The translations under genes and the position numbers were made by a program. 32,741 nt of DNA from assembly GCA_017530965.1 (NCBI GenBank), contig JAFXLS010000049.1, positions 1-32,741 of the forward strand. Direction: 5' to 3'. The notes under the pieces were generated by a model. It did no database searches and had not been told where the DNA came from. It saw only the letters and a program-made list of their open reading frames with translations. This DNA comes from Fibrobacter sp. Its GTDB lineage: Bacteria; Fibrobacterota; Fibrobacteria; Fibrobacterales; Fibrobacteraceae. This document shows, one piece after another, positions 1 through 8,536 of the stretch. Each line of letters begins with the position of its first letter. The first letter of the stretch is position 1.

Positions 1-600
1 GGTCAGTATGCTAAGGTTGTCGGCGAAATGCGTCCGATGGCTGTCGAAGGCGACCAGGAAAAGGTCTACAACTTCGTGAACTCCGTCGTTGGCGGCCGTA
101 TTCCGAAGGAATACATCCCGTCTTGCGACAAGGGTTTCCAGAGCTGCATGGAAGCTGGTTCCTTGATCGGCTTCCCGGTCGTGGGTATCGAAATGGAAGT
201 CCAGGATGGTGCATACCACCCGGTTGACTCTTCTGATATGGCGTTCCAGGTTGCTGCCCGTATGGCCTTCCGCGAAGCTTTCGAAAAGGCTGGCGCTCAG
301 ATCCTCGAACCGATCATGAAGGTCGAAATCCAGACTCCGACCGAATTCCAGGGTTCTGTTGTTGGTAACGTTTCTCAGCGTCGTGGTACCATCACTGGTA
401 CGAGCGAAGAACTCGGCATGACCACCATCACCGCCGAAGTCCCGCTGTCCGAAATGTTCGGCTACGCTACTGACCTGCGTTCTATGACCCAGGGTAAGGC
501 TGAATTCACCATGGAATTCTGCAAGTACCTCCCGGTTCCGAAGAACATCCAGGAAGAACTCATCAAGAAGTACGGCGACAAGGCCAAGGCTCGTGCTTAA
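1..600 (+). CDS. fusA: Elongation factor G, C-terminal part (5' end outside window)
   Basis: This is the 3' end of a translational GTPase gene, open from base 1 in frame 1. The visible 199 residues cover the end of domain IV and domain V of EF-G. They include the segment HPVDSSDMAFQVAARMAF, which is typical of the EF-G domain IV/V junction, and a late block with QRRGTITG and PLSEMFGYATDLRSMTQG, which is the classic EF-G C-terminus. EF-G drives ribosomal translocation and, with RRF, ribosome recycling in the cytoplasm. The G domain lies outside the window, so a specialised EF-G paralogue cannot be excluded. Codon use is strongly biased (GAA, AAG, GTT, CGT), as expected for a highly expressed gene. 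A good terminator follows at 631-664. Confidence 0.95.
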   Translation, partial: GQYAKVVGEMRPMAVEGDQEKVYNFVNSVVGGRIPKEYIPSCDKGFQSCMEAGSLIGFPVVGIEMEVQDGAYHPVDSSDMAFQVAARMAFREAFEKAGAQILEPIMKVEIQTPTEFQGSVVGNVSQRRGTITGTSEELGMTTITAEVPLSEMFGYATDLRSMTQGKAEFTMEFCKYLPVPKNIQEELIKKYGDKAKARA

Positions 601-630
601 TTAACACAAGCCAAACTTCTTAGAAGTTTA

Positions 631-664
631 AAGAACTCAGTGCATTGCACTGGGTTCTTTTTTT
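631..664 (+). terminator. Rho-independent terminator of the EF-G gene
   Basis: A 12-bp stem (631-642 with 648-659, one T-G wobble) closes a 5-nt loop and is followed by a T run to 664. It lies 30 nt after the EF-G stop codon. Confidence 0.9.
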
Positions 665-716
665 CGATCAAGATGAATATGTTACATTTTCTAGAAAACA
701 TTTTTGAGAGTTTTGT

Positions 717-1967
717 ATGAGCATCAATTTCAAGAAAAACATCGTTATGGGTTGCGCCCTGGCAACGGCAATTGCCCTTTCCGCCTGCGGCGACGACAGC
801 AGTTCCAACCCGAACTCGGATAACGACAATCCGTCCAGTTCCAGCACTGGCGACGTGACCATCAATAGCAGCGACGACGGAACAGACAACGGAACCGGCA
901 GCAACAAGAACTCCGGGAATGGCGGAACCGGCGCTCCGAATGGCGGTTCCAGCAATTCAAATGACGGAGCTGAAAACAACAAGGAACCGTTACCCGCAGG
1001 ATTTGAAGGAGGCGTAAGGCTCAACTACGACATGACTCTCGACAAAGCGGCAAAGAGCTTTACCTTGACACCGGCAGATCAAGCCAACATGGCCTGTATC
1101 GTCGAAAACGACCAAGTCGAATGGAAGTCGGTTTCACCAAATCCCGTAACGCAAACCTTCATGTACGACTTCGTAGGCGACACGCTCGTCTTGTACTCCT
1201 GTGATAGCGATGATGAAGACTTCTACCCGGACGGAGCTATGTACGTTGGCGGCACAGCAGGAAGCATCATTGGCACCTGGAAATACACCCCGTGCAGTTA
1301 CAACAAAACCCTAGACCAGGTTGAATGCTACAGCAACGATTCGTTTGACGGCATGCTCATTTTCACGGAAAACTCCGCGGAAAGCATACAAAAGAATCTC
1401 AGCAGTAATCTTAATTATTCGAAATCCGAATTCAGGGAAGAGTTGCTCACAGCCTTAGACGAAGGATACTCCTGGTTCCCCTCCGTTGAAGAACTATACT
1501 TTACCGCCGCCAGAGAAGGCAACGCTACCTACGCGAACATCGATGTGTCGTATGTTACAAAAAAGGGCGAATCTTTCAAGTATAACGGAAAGACCTACAC
1601 CGTGACGGTCCCCGAATACACAGATGTCGGCAATAGCTATGTGATAGCAGTCGAAATTGAATCTGACGTAAAAAAGTGCACCGGTATTTACGAAATCTCC
1701 GCCCTAGTCACAAAGGACCTTTGCAAAGAAGAAAACCTCAATTACCTTGAGACCGAATCCTTCAAAGACGCAAGCGGCAATTATCTTCATTATGCAAGCT
1801 ACTACGAACATGAGAATTCCAGCGAATTCGGTGACTGCTTAACGGATCTGTTCGGCATGACTAACGACAAAGACATCATTTACGACAAGCCCTCTCCCCT
1901 GTACAAGATGGCTGCCAATAATAAATCGACGCATCGCAAGAACATTTTCATGAAATTGTTCAAGTAA
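717..1967 (+). CDS. Lipoprotein of unknown function with Ser/Asn/Gly-rich linker
   Basis: The 416-residue protein starts with a type II signal peptide: positively charged N-terminus, hydrophobic stretch, lipobox LSAC with Cys24. About 65 low-complexity residues follow, rich in Ser, Asn, Asp and Gly, which probably tether a globular domain to the membrane. The rest (roughly residues 95-400) is acidic and soluble-looking, with several Cys residues (CIVEND, YSCDSDDED, PCSYNKTLDQVECY) that could form disulfides. I recognise no catalytic motif. Cys-plus-serine-linker lipoproteins are typical of Fibrobacter. The ATG at 717 has a GAGAG ribosome-binding site 6 nt upstream. A TACATT at 683-688 could be a -10 element. 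The gene follows the EF-G terminator and appears monocistronic. Confidence 0.8.
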   Translation: MSINFKKNIVMGCALATAIALSACGDDSSSNPNSDNDNPSSSSTGDVTINSSDDGTDNGTGSNKNSGNGGTGAPNGGSSNSNDGAENNKEPLPAGFEGGVRLNYDMTLDKAAKSFTLTPADQANMACIVENDQVEWKSVSPNPVTQTFMYDFVGDTLVLYSCDSDDEDFYPDGAMYVGGTAGSIIGTWKYTPCSYNKTLDQVECYSNDSFDGMLIFTENSAESIQKNLSSNLNYSKSEFREELLTALDEGYSWFPSVEELYFTAAREGNATYANIDVSYVTKKGESFKYNGKTYTVTVPEYTDVGNSYVIAVEIESDVKKCTGIYEISALVTKDLCKEENLNYLETESFKDASGNYLHYASYYEHENSSEFGDCLTDLFGMTNDKDIIYDKPSPLYKMAANNKSTHRKNIFMKLFK

Positions 1968-1998
1968 AAAAATCCCGCAGGTTTTACCCTGCGGGAAA
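1966..1998 (-). terminator. Rho-independent terminator on the minus strand
   Basis: A perfect CCCGCAGG/CCTGCGGG stem (1974-1981 with 1988-1995) is followed, reading the minus strand, by seven T residues (1966-1972). On the plus strand the hairpin has no T run, so it is oriented to end minus-strand transcription, either of the candidate small RNA at about 2092 or of mazG read-through. It touches the stop codon of the plus-strand lipoprotein. Confidence 0.85.
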
Positions 1999-2092
1999 GT
2001 GGAATTAGAAGAAAACAAGCGTGCTTCCGGTCTATTCTACCCCGTGATTTGCTCCAGCATCCCTTCGCTAAACCAGAATTGACTGGAAGCAC
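1966..2092 (-). ncRNA. Candidate small non-coding RNA, about 127 nt, family not recognised
   Basis: Reading the minus strand, a TATATT -10 element (2100-2105) precedes a strongly structured segment. The arms GTGCTTCC and GGAAGCAC (2085-2092 and 2021-2028) form an 8-bp stem, continued inward by GTC/GAC and ATTCT/AGAAT around a 36-nt apical region. A single-stranded U/C-rich linker and a textbook terminator (1966-1998) follow. Promoter, structured body and terminator in about 130 nt, with no open frame and no downstream gene on this strand, suggest an independent RNA. I compared it by eye with small SRP RNA: the GGAA tetraloop and AGCAGCC motif are missing. It is too short for RNase P or tmRNA and lacks the rod-and-bubble form of 6S. 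A mazG 3' UTR structure is the main alternative. Confidence 0.5.
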
Positions 2093-2099
2093 ATTACTT

Positions 2100-2128
2100 A
2101 ATATACCATCGGGATATGGAATGCGAAA
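2100..2128 (-). promoter_or_regulatory. Putative promoter of the small RNA
   Basis: On the minus strand a TATATT (2100-2105) sits 7-8 nt before the first paired base of the RNA at 2092. Seventeen bases upstream is only a weak TTTCGC (2123-2128). The -10 is good and the -35 poor, so an activator may be involved. Repeated ATATGGAATGC-type words lie just upstream (2114-2164). Confidence 0.4.
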
Positions 2129-2164
2129 ATAATTTTTCAACTTTCGTATTCCAATATGGAATGC
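2114..2164. repeat. Direct and inverted repeats upstream of the small-RNA promoter
   Basis: ATATGGAATGC occurs exactly at 2114-2124 and again at 2154-2164. Between them lies an inverted, slightly altered copy around 2146-2157. The arms GGAATGCGAAA and TTTCGTATTCC form an 11-bp imperfect dyad. Three half-sites in 51 bp between the mazG stop codon and the RNA promoter look like an operator or activator array, but no factor can be named. Confidence 0.4.
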
Positions 2165-2170
2165 TCCAAA

Positions 2171-2977
2171 TTAGAACGACTTGGATGCAGCCTTCGCCTG
2201 TTTCCACATTTGTTGCAGGCCTTCGAGGCCAATGTCCTTCATTTCCTTGCCCTGATCGCGGGCCATCTGTTCGACGACGCGGAAGCGGCGTTCGAACTTG
2301 GAATTCGCACGCTCCAGCGCAAGGGCTGCATTGAAGCCGCAGTGGCGCGCCACATTCACCAAACTGAACATGATGTCGCCGAATTCATCTTCCATGCGTT
2401 CTACGTTGCGATTTTCGGGCGAGGCCGCTTGCATTTCGGCGCGGAATTCACTAAATTCTTCTACAGCCTTGTTAAAGACAGGTTCAGCCTCGGTCCAGTC
2501 AAAGCTTACTTTGGCTGCGCGACGCTGAAGCTCTTGAGCACGTGCGAGCGTCGGCAAACTCTTGCTTACTTTGTCCATAGCGGACTTGCCCTGCATTTTT
2601 AGATTGTTTTTTTCTTGCGCCTTGATGCGTTCCCACTGGCGGACTACGCCTTTCGAATCATCAACCTTTGCATCGCCAAAGACATGCGGGTGGCGCCGGA
2701 TCATTTTTTCGCAGATTCCCTGCACTACGTCATCGATTGAAAAATCGCCGTTTTCTTTCGCGACTTGCGAATGGAATACCACCTGGAACAACACATCGCC
2801 CAATTCCTCTGCCATGTGAGCCTTGTCGTTTGCCTGGGCGGCATCGATGTATTCATGGGATTCTTCGACTAAATACGGGAGCAGCGACTGATGCGTCTGT
2901 TGCTTATCCCAAGGGCAACCCTCGGGGGAACGCAGGGTCGCCATAATTTTCACCAAGTCATCAAAGGAATATTTCAT
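2171..2977 (-). CDS. mazG: MazG nucleoside triphosphate pyrophosphohydrolase
   Basis: The 268-residue protein has the tandem MazG-domain layout of the E. coli enzyme (263 residues). The N-terminal repeat contains LRSPEGCPWDKQQTH and the metal-binding pattern EESHE...EELGD. The C-terminal repeat has EEFSEFRAE...EDEFGD. The family hydrolyses (d)NTPs to monophosphates plus pyrophosphate, clearing aberrant nucleotides and affecting ppGpp responses. I chose the ATG at 2977 because it puts the FDDLVKIMATLRSP block at the usual distance from the N-terminus. An in-frame TTG at 3001 would add eight residues and lie inside dprA. The ATG overlaps the dprA start codon on the other strand by 2 nt, so the two genes fire away from one CATG. 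No clear Shine-Dalgarno precedes it. Confidence 0.93.
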   Translation of the reverse strand: MKYSFDDLVKIMATLRSPEGCPWDKQQTHQSLLPYLVEESHEYIDAAQANDKAHMAEELGDVLFQVVFHSQVAKENGDFSIDDVVQGICEKMIRRHPHVFGDAKVDDSKGVVRQWERIKAQEKNNLKMQGKSAMDKVSKSLPTLARAQELQRRAAKVSFDWTEAEPVFNKAVEEFSEFRAEMQAASPENRNVERMEDEFGDIMFSLVNVARHCGFNAALALERANSKFERRFRVVEQMARDQGKEMKDIGLEGLQQMWKQAKAASKSF

Positions 2978-3890
2978 GACAGACAAAGATAGAAAGTACA
3001 AAACCCTTGAGCCAGAACTTTTTCCGCTTTCCCTCAGGGAATCTCGATTTGCACCGTCACTGCTGTACTACCGCGGTACCCTGCCAGCAAGCGATTGCAT
3101 CGGAATTGCGATGGTGGGCACGCGACGCCCAAGCAGTTCCGCCCAGGAACTTTGTCGACGGCTGGTCAAGTCGCTAAAAGGCACACGCGCCGTTGTCGTA
3201 TCCGGACTTGCACAAGGAATTGACAGTTACTGCCACGAAGCCGCCCTTGAATATGGAATTCCCACCATAGCCGTGATTGCCCAGGGACTAGGCGTTCCCA
3301 TTCCCGGTGACCGGGCAACACTCGCCCGCCGCATTATCGAAGCCGGGGGCAGCATCATGACCGAATACGAAGAAGACTTTCCGTCTTTCAAAGGGAACTT
3401 CCCCGCCAGGAATAGGATTATCAGCGGACTCAGCCGTGCCACGGTCTTGGTACAAAGTAAAGCAAAAGGCGGTGCACTCATTACTGCCGACTTTTGCCTG
3501 CAAGAAAACAAGCTTCTATTAGCCATCCCCGGTAACTTCGATAGCGAAAATGCCGCCGGACCAAATCAATACTTGGACCAAGGGAAAGCCATGCCCGTCT
3601 TTATGCCTGAAAGCCTGCGTACTGTCGCGGGGCTTCCTAAAATCAAAACGGAATCGGAAGAACCTGCCGCTGTCAGCCTCAGCCAAATCGAAGCCGCCGG
3701 CTGCAACCTTTCAAGCGAAGCCCTAAGCCTATTTAAGCAATTTAATGGTTTCAAGAAGACTTTTCAAGAACTCCAGAACGAATGTAACCTTAAGTCCAAC
3801 AATATATTAGCTATATTAACAGAGCTAGAACTTTCGGGGCTAGTTGAAACCCCAGACAATTTCCAGTTCTACTTTAACGGAGCAAATTGA
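2976..3890 (+). CDS. dprA: DNA-processing protein DprA (Smf)
   Basis: The 304-residue protein has the DprA Rossmann-like fold: VGTRRPSSSAQELCRRL, then VVSGLAQGIDSYCHEAAL, PIPGDRATLARRI, FPARNRIISGLSRA and the AIPGNFDSENAAGPNQ loop. The C-terminal 60 residues read as a winged-helix domain, seen in many DprA proteins. There is no obvious N-terminal SAM domain. DprA binds incoming single-stranded DNA and loads RecA during natural transformation. It is also widespread in bacteria not known to be competent. The ATG at 2976 has an AAAGGA site 8-9 nt upstream, inside the mazG coding sequence. The next gene starts one base after the stop codon, so dprA and the FtsB-like gene are almost certainly co-transcribed. 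Confidence 0.95.
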   Translation: MTDKDRKYKTLEPELFPLSLRESRFAPSLLYYRGTLPASDCIGIAMVGTRRPSSSAQELCRRLVKSLKGTRAVVVSGLAQGIDSYCHEAALEYGIPTIAVIAQGLGVPIPGDRATLARRIIEAGGSIMTEYEEDFPSFKGNFPARNRIISGLSRATVLVQSKAKGGALITADFCLQENKLLLAIPGNFDSENAAGPNQYLDQGKAMPVFMPESLRTVAGLPKIKTESEEPAAVSLSQIEAAGCNLSSEALSLFKQFNGFKKTFQELQNECNLKSNNILAILTELELSGLVETPDNFQFYFNGAN

Positions 3891-3891
3891 C

Positions 3892-4176
3892 GTGAACAAG
3901 CGTTTTTTCTGGATTATCCTGCTTGTGGCAGCCCTCACGATAGCGGCTGTCGTTTCGCAGTTGATGTTCGGAAAAAACAGCTTGAAACAGCAACATAAGA
4001 TTGCACACGACATCGAAATTTACCAGTATCAAATCGATTCGCTGCAACACGCCATCGATTCCTGTAACCTGGAAATCGAACGTCTCAAAAAAGACTCTTT
4101 ATACAAAGAGGACTTGTTACGTACCCGTTACGGCATGAGCCGCAAGGGCGAACGAGTTTTCCAAATGGTAAAGTAA
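3892..4176 (+). CDS. FtsB/DivIC-family septum formation initiator-like protein
   Basis: This is a 94-residue bitopic protein. A short basic N-terminus is followed by one transmembrane helix (about residues 5-25), then a heptad-rich coiled coil (HKIAHDIEIYQYQIDSLQHA and on), ending in RTRYGMSRKGERVFQ. That end resembles the FtsB/DivIC signature in which a short arginine/lysine-Gly-Met-x-x-x-Gly-Glu block follows the coiled coil. Such proteins join FtsL and FtsQ/DivIB in the division complex. I start it at GTG 3892, one base after the dprA stop, with ACGGAG about 9 nt upstream. An in-frame ATG at 3844 would overlap dprA by 47 nt and put 16 polar residues before the membrane helix, which is less likely. 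It converges on the AAA+ gene with only 3 nt between. Confidence 0.8.
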   Translation: MNKRFFWIILLVAALTIAAVVSQLMFGKNSLKQQHKIAHDIEIYQYQIDSLQHAIDSCNLEIERLKKDSLYKEDLLRTRYGMSRKGERVFQMVK

Positions 4177-4179
4177 CGC

Positions 4180-5448
4180 CTAAAAGTCACCCGGTAAATC
4201 TTCGGGCAAAAGCTTCATCAAGTCCGAGACGCTATAATCCTTTTGTGCCAAGCGATTCGCCTGGTTCACAAGGGTTTTCTCGTACAAATTGCGCACCCCG
4301 CGACCATTGCCGAAAGAAGAATCGCCTTTGGCGACAATGCGAGAAAATAAAGCCTTCAATGCATTTTCGAATTCCGAAGACAATTCCAACTTTTGCTTTT
4401 CAGCAAGACGTTTGAAAATTTCAAGCAATTCAGCTTCGCTATAATCAGGAAATTCTATGTAGCGGTTAAAGCGGGATGACAACCCCGGATTGCTTTCGAT
4501 AAAAGTCCTCATCTCGTCCGTGTATCCGGCCACGATTACGACCAAACGACTACGGTCATCTTCCATTCGCTTCAATAGCGTATCGATGGCTTCTTGACCA
4601 AAAGAATCTTGACCATCATCGCTACGAGCTAGCGTATAAGCCTCATCAATAAAGAGAACTCCATCAAGAGCCTTGTCTATGACCTCATTGGTCTTGATTG
4701 CCGTTTGGCCAGTATAACCCGCCACCAGTGAGGAACGGTCACATTCTACCAAATGCCCCTTTTCAAGAATTCCCAGGTCCTTGTATATTTCAGCTACAAT
4801 TCTCGCCACCGTCGTCTTACCGGTTCCGGGATTCCCCGTAAACACGCAATGATAAGACATGGGTATCGCAGGCAAACCCGCCGAAGCCCTTTTGTTTTGA
4901 GCAACAATCATGTTTTTCAAAGACAGAATTTCTTTCTTTACCGAAGCTAGGCCCACTAAAGAATACAACTCTCGATCTGCTTTGGACAAAGGAAGCTTGC
5001 CCATACTATTCTTGACTAAATCCTTGACAGGTTGTTTCTCTTTCGTCTCCCCCGATTTTTTAGAAGAAGCCACTTTGGCCCCCACTGGGCCAGCCATGGT
5101 CAACCGCTTGAACAACAACAGTTCAACAGGCAACAACCAAAAGCAGAGATTCTTAGAAATCAATATTAACGCAATTGGTGCGGAGAAATCCAAATCCCTG
5201 GAAACAAGGATTGCGGCAACAGGAATTGTCACGGAACAGAAAGCGATCATTTCCCATTTGTGCAAGGCACAATCAAGATCGGCATCTTCGATCGTCAGGA
5301 AATAAACTAGTTGGATAACGGCAAAAACCAATAGGGCGATGCTCATCGCCCAAGATACAGGATAAAAAGGCATTATGCCCACAAGGCTGATTAAAATGCC
5401 CAAAGTTGAAACGACCATCAGGCCTAAAGTTTTCTTAATAAAGCTCAT
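4180..5448 (-). CDS. Membrane-anchored AAA+ ATPase of the CbbX/SpoVK type
   Basis: The 422-residue protein has a hydrophobic N-terminal third with about four membrane helices (residues 8-118), a basic linker, and one AAA+ module. The module opens with [11 protein letters not shown]. It has Walker A GNPGTGKT (205-212), a CbbX-like pore segment [10 protein letters not shown], Walker [11 protein letters not shown] (about 264-273), and the arginine-finger context SRFNRYIEF. The CbbX/CfxQ family includes Rubisco activases, SpoVK and mycobacterial EccA. All remodel protein partners using ATP. No Rubisco genes are visible, so activase is unlikely, and the partner is unknown. The membrane domain suggests it acts on envelope proteins. 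It starts 21 nt after the RND pump stop, with AAGG near the start codon, and may be the last gene of that unit. A 7-bp inverted repeat lies at 5452-5474. Confidence 0.85.
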   Translation of the reverse strand: MSFIKKTLGLMVVSTLGILISLVGIMPFYPVSWAMSIALLVFAVIQLVYFLTIEDADLDCALHKWEMIAFCSVTIPVAAILVSRDLDFSAPIALILISKNLCFWLLPVELLLFKRLTMAGPVGAKVASSKKSGETKEKQPVKDLVKNSMGKLPLSKADRELYSLVGLASVKKEILSLKNMIVAQNKRASAGLPAIPMSYHCVFTGNPGTGKTTVARIVAEIYKDLGILEKGHLVECDRSSLVAGYTGQTAIKTNEVIDKALDGVLFIDEAYTLARSDDGQDSFGQEAIDTLLKRMEDDRSRLVVIVAGYTDEMRTFIESNPGLSSRFNRYIEFPDYSEAELLEIFKRLAEKQKLELSSEFENALKALFSRIVAKGDSSFGNGRGVRNLYEKTLVNQANRLAQKDYSVSDLMKLLPEDLPGDF

Positions 5449-5469
5449 CGCCTTAAATGTAAGAAAAAT

Positions 5470-8400
5470 TTAAGCCATTTTAGAGGCGTCAGTCGTATTT
5501 GTCGTTTCAACCTTGCCCGCAAAGAAGCTATAAGCAGCAGGCACGATAAAGAGCGTCATGAAAGTCGCAAAAGTAAGACCGCCCGCGATGGCGATACCCA
5601 TCGCGATACGGCTCGGGGTGCCCGTGAGGATCAAGGGCACGGCGCCCAATACCGTCGAAAGGCTCGTCATGAGAATTGGGCGGAAGCGGCGTTCCGCCGC
5701 CATCCGAGCCGCTTCGAGCTTGTTACAGCCGGTACTTGCCGCAATCTGGTTTGCAAATTCCACAATCAGAATACCGTTCTTCGTCACAAGTGCGATCAAA
5801 AGAATCAGCGCAATCTCGCTAAAGATATTGAGCGTCTGGCCCGTAATGAACAAGCAAGCGAGCGCACCCGCGAGCGCAAGCGGCACCGTAAAGAAGATGA
5901 CGAACGGAGCGCGGAAACTTTCGAACTGGCCCGCAAGCACCAAGAACACGAGCGCAAGCGCCAAGAGGAACACAATGTAGAGACCGCTGGAGCTTTCTTC
6001 GAATTCCTTCGAAGAACCGCTCAAAGCCGTACTCACGTTCGGGTAATCCTTCAGCAAGTGCTTTGCAATGCGGCGCATTTCTTCAACGCCGTCGCCAATC
6101 GTCTTGCCGGGCACAAGGCCCGCCTGAATCGTTGCAGCGCTAAAGCGGTTGAATCTCGGGAGCGACGGCGATGCAGACTGCTCTGTGAAGGTGATAAAGT
6201 TATCGAGGCTTACCAATTCACCCTTCGCATTCTTCACCGAAAGCATCGAGATGTTTTCGGGCATGCTGCGGTACTGGTAACCGACCGCACCGATGATGTC
6301 GTACTGGCGACCATCCTTATAGAATTCGCCGTAGCTCTGGTCGCTAATGGCAAGCTGCACCGCCTGTGCAATATCGTTCACCGATACGCCTTCTTCATTC
6401 GCCTTGTCGCGCAAAATTTCAATGTGGAGTTCCGGCTTGGTAAAGCGCAGGTTCGTGTTCACCACGCTGAACACAGGACTATGGCTTGCTTCTTCTTCGA
6501 ACTTAGGAACAAGCGTACGCAAGATTTCGATATTCGGAGCCTGCAACACGAACTGCACCGGAAGGCCACCGCGCTGCGTACTGATGCTCTGCGGTTCAAA
6601 CACCATCACGCGCAAGTCAGGGTATTCGTTACCCAGCAACTGGATTTCACGGGCAATCACGCTCTGCGGGCGACGCGCTTTTTTGTTGTCATTCAAGGTC
6701 AAGCGCATTCTCGAATTGCCCGCATTCCATGCACCCGCCTGGAATTCAGTATATTCGTTGCTGTCTAAAAGTCCAATCACTTCTTCGGCAAAAGCATCGG
6801 CCATGCGCTTGGTTCGCGTAAGCGTCACGCCTTCGGGCATATTCAAGTTCACCATGACGGCATTCGAGTCTTCGGTCGGAGCCATTTCGCTACTCATATT
6901 GTCGAAGCAGAAATAAGCCGCAATCAAAAGCCCCGCCACAATCGGGAACAAGAGCAAACGCATCCTAAGGAATCCGCCGAGAAGCACCGAATAGATTCGA
7001 TTCATTCCGTCGAAAAACGGTTCCGTGACTCGGAAGAACCAACCCTGCTTCTGCTTTTTCAAGAACTTGGAGCAAAGCATCGGCGAAAGGGTCAAGGCGC
7101 AAAGCGTCGAAAGGAATACCGTCCCGATCATCACCGCCACAAATTCACGGAACAAGAGACCCGTGGTACCGCCCAGCGCAAGCACCGGTACAAATACAGC
7201 CATCAACACCACAGAGGTCGCAATCACGGCAAAAAAGATTTCATTCGTGCCCGCCACTGCAGCCTGCTTAGGCGTCATACCGCGTTCAATCTTATGATAA
7301 ATGTTTTCCACAATCACAATGGCATCATCCACCACAAGGCCAATCGCCAAGACCATCGCAAGCAAAGTCAATACATTGATCGAGAATCCGCACAAGTAAA
7401 GCACAAAGAAGCTGCCGATCACCGATACCGGCACCACCACCATCGGAATCAGCGTCGTGCGACCTTCACGGAGGAATGCAAAGATAATCGCAATCACCAA
7501 CAGGAACGCAATGAAGATTGTCTCCACCACTTCTTTAATGGATGCACGGATATTGATAGAGGTATCGCGGCCATAAAGGACATCGACGCCTTCGGGGATT
7601 TCACGACGGATATCTTCTACGCGCTTGTAGAATTCATCGGCTATTTCCACGTGATTTGAACCAGGCTGCGCCATCAACGCAAGTGTAATGGAATTCTTGC
7701 CGTTACGTCTAAAGCCTGTACGCGTATCTTTGGGTTCGTAATGAATATCGGCCACATCAGAGATGCGAATCACGGTGCCGTCAGCAGCGGTCTTAATGGC
7801 AATGTTTTCAAAAGCCTTCGGGTCAAGAATACGGCCAAGCGTACGAATTGAAAGTGTGGTTTCGCTACCTTCGATAGAGCCCGAAGGAAGTTCCAAGTTT
7901 CCCTTCTTGAGAGCAGCCGACATTTCTGCGCCAGAAACACCTAAAGCCTGCAAGCGCACCGGATCAATCCACAAACGAACCGTGGGGCGTTTTTCACCCC
8001 AAATGGCGATTTCGGAGACGCCATTGATGGTCTGCAAGCGTTCCTTGACAAAGTTGTTGGCCAGTTCCGAAACTTCCATCGGATCGAGCTTATCGCTCAC
8101 AAGGCTCACCATCAAAATCGGGTCGTTATCACTGTCGGATTTATAGACCGTCGGTTCATCGACATCATCCGGCAAACGACGGCGTACGCGGCTCACGCGG
8201 TCGCGGATTTCGTTTGCCGCGGCTTCCAAGTCCATACCGGTTTCAAATTCAATGTTAATGAAGGAGAACCCATCGCGGCTCGTAGAGGTCAGCGCCTTGA
8301 TACCAGACGCACTGTTGATGGAAGCTTCCAAGATTTCAGTAACTTCGGCTTCGACCACGGCTGCGTTTGCGCCCGGATAAGAAGTACGCACCTGAATGAG

Positions 8401-8529
8401 CGGGTAGTCTACGTTCGGGTATTCGCGCACGCCCAAGTTAGAGGCACCAAAAGCGCCAAGCAAAATAATCACTAGCGCCATCACGGTCATAAGGACCGGG
8501 CGACGTACGGAAAGGTTCGCGACACTCAT
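5470..8529 (-). CDS. RND efflux pump inner-membrane permease (AcrB/MexB type, HAE1 family)
   Basis: The 1019-residue protein has full family length. It shows the N-terminal RRPVLMTVM membrane entry, a duplicated 6-TM plus large periplasmic loop layout, and the proton-relay residues: Asp401-Asp402 in VVDDAIVIVENIYH, matching AcrB Asp407/408, and Lys917 in TKNGILIVEFAN, matching AcrB Lys940. It is thus a proton-driven multidrug or lipophile exporter rather than a protein-export SecDF. Substrate cannot be read from sequence. It sits 7 nt downstream of its adaptor gene. No TolC-like outer-membrane channel is present in the window, so one must be encoded elsewhere. Confidence 0.95.
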   Translation of the reverse strand: MSVANLSVRRPVLMTVMALVIILLGAFGASNLGVREYPNVDYPLIQVRTSYPGANAAVVEAEVTEILEASINSASGIKALTSTSRDGFSFINIEFETGMDLEAAANEIRDRVSRVRRRLPDDVDEPTVYKSDSDNDPILMVSLVSDKLDPMEVSELANNFVKERLQTINGVSEIAIWGEKRPTVRLWIDPVRLQALGVSGAEMSAALKKGNLELPSGSIEGSETTLSIRTLGRILDPKAFENIAIKTAADGTVIRISDVADIHYEPKDTRTGFRRNGKNSITLALMAQPGSNHVEIADEFYKRVEDIRREIPEGVDVLYGRDTSINIRASIKEVVETIFIAFLLVIAIIFAFLREGRTTLIPMVVVPVSVIGSFFVLYLCGFSINVLTLLAMVLAIGLVVDDAIVIVENIYHKIERGMTPKQAAVAGTNEIFFAVIATSVVLMAVFVPVLALGGTTGLLFREFVAVMIGTVFLSTLCALTLSPMLCSKFLKKQKQGWFFRVTEPFFDGMNRIYSVLLGGFLRMRLLLFPIVAGLLIAAYFCFDNMSSEMAPTEDSNAVMVNLNMPEGVTLTRTKRMADAFAEEVIGLLDSNEYTEFQAGAWNAGNSRMRLTLNDNKKARRPQSVIAREIQLLGNEYPDLRVMVFEPQSISTQRGGLPVQFVLQAPNIEILRTLVPKFEEEASHSPVFSVVNTNLRFTKPELHIEILRDKANEEGVSVNDIAQAVQLAISDQSYGEFYKDGRQYDIIGAVGYQYRSMPENISMLSVKNAKGELVSLDNFITFTEQSASPSLPRFNRFSAATIQAGLVPGKTIGDGVEEMRRIAKHLLKDYPNVSTALSGSSKEFEESSSGLYIVFLLALALVFLVLAGQFESFRAPFVIFFTVPLALAGALACLFITGQTLNIFSEIALILLIALVTKNGILIVEFANQIAASTGCNKLEAARMAAERRFRPILMTSLSTVLGAVPLILTGTPSRIAMGIAIAGGLTFATFMTLFIVPAAYSFFAGKVETTNTTDASKMA

Positions 8530-8536
8530 CGTTTAC

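Noticed and set aside
1966..2092. Identification of the small RNA as SRP RNA
   Set aside because: Size and closing stem fit, but the GGAA tetraloop and the AGCAGCC internal loop are missing.
3844..3891. Upstream ATG for the FtsB-like gene
   Set aside because: It would overlap dprA by 47 nt and add a polar tail before the membrane helix; GTG 3892 has a better-placed ribosome-binding site.
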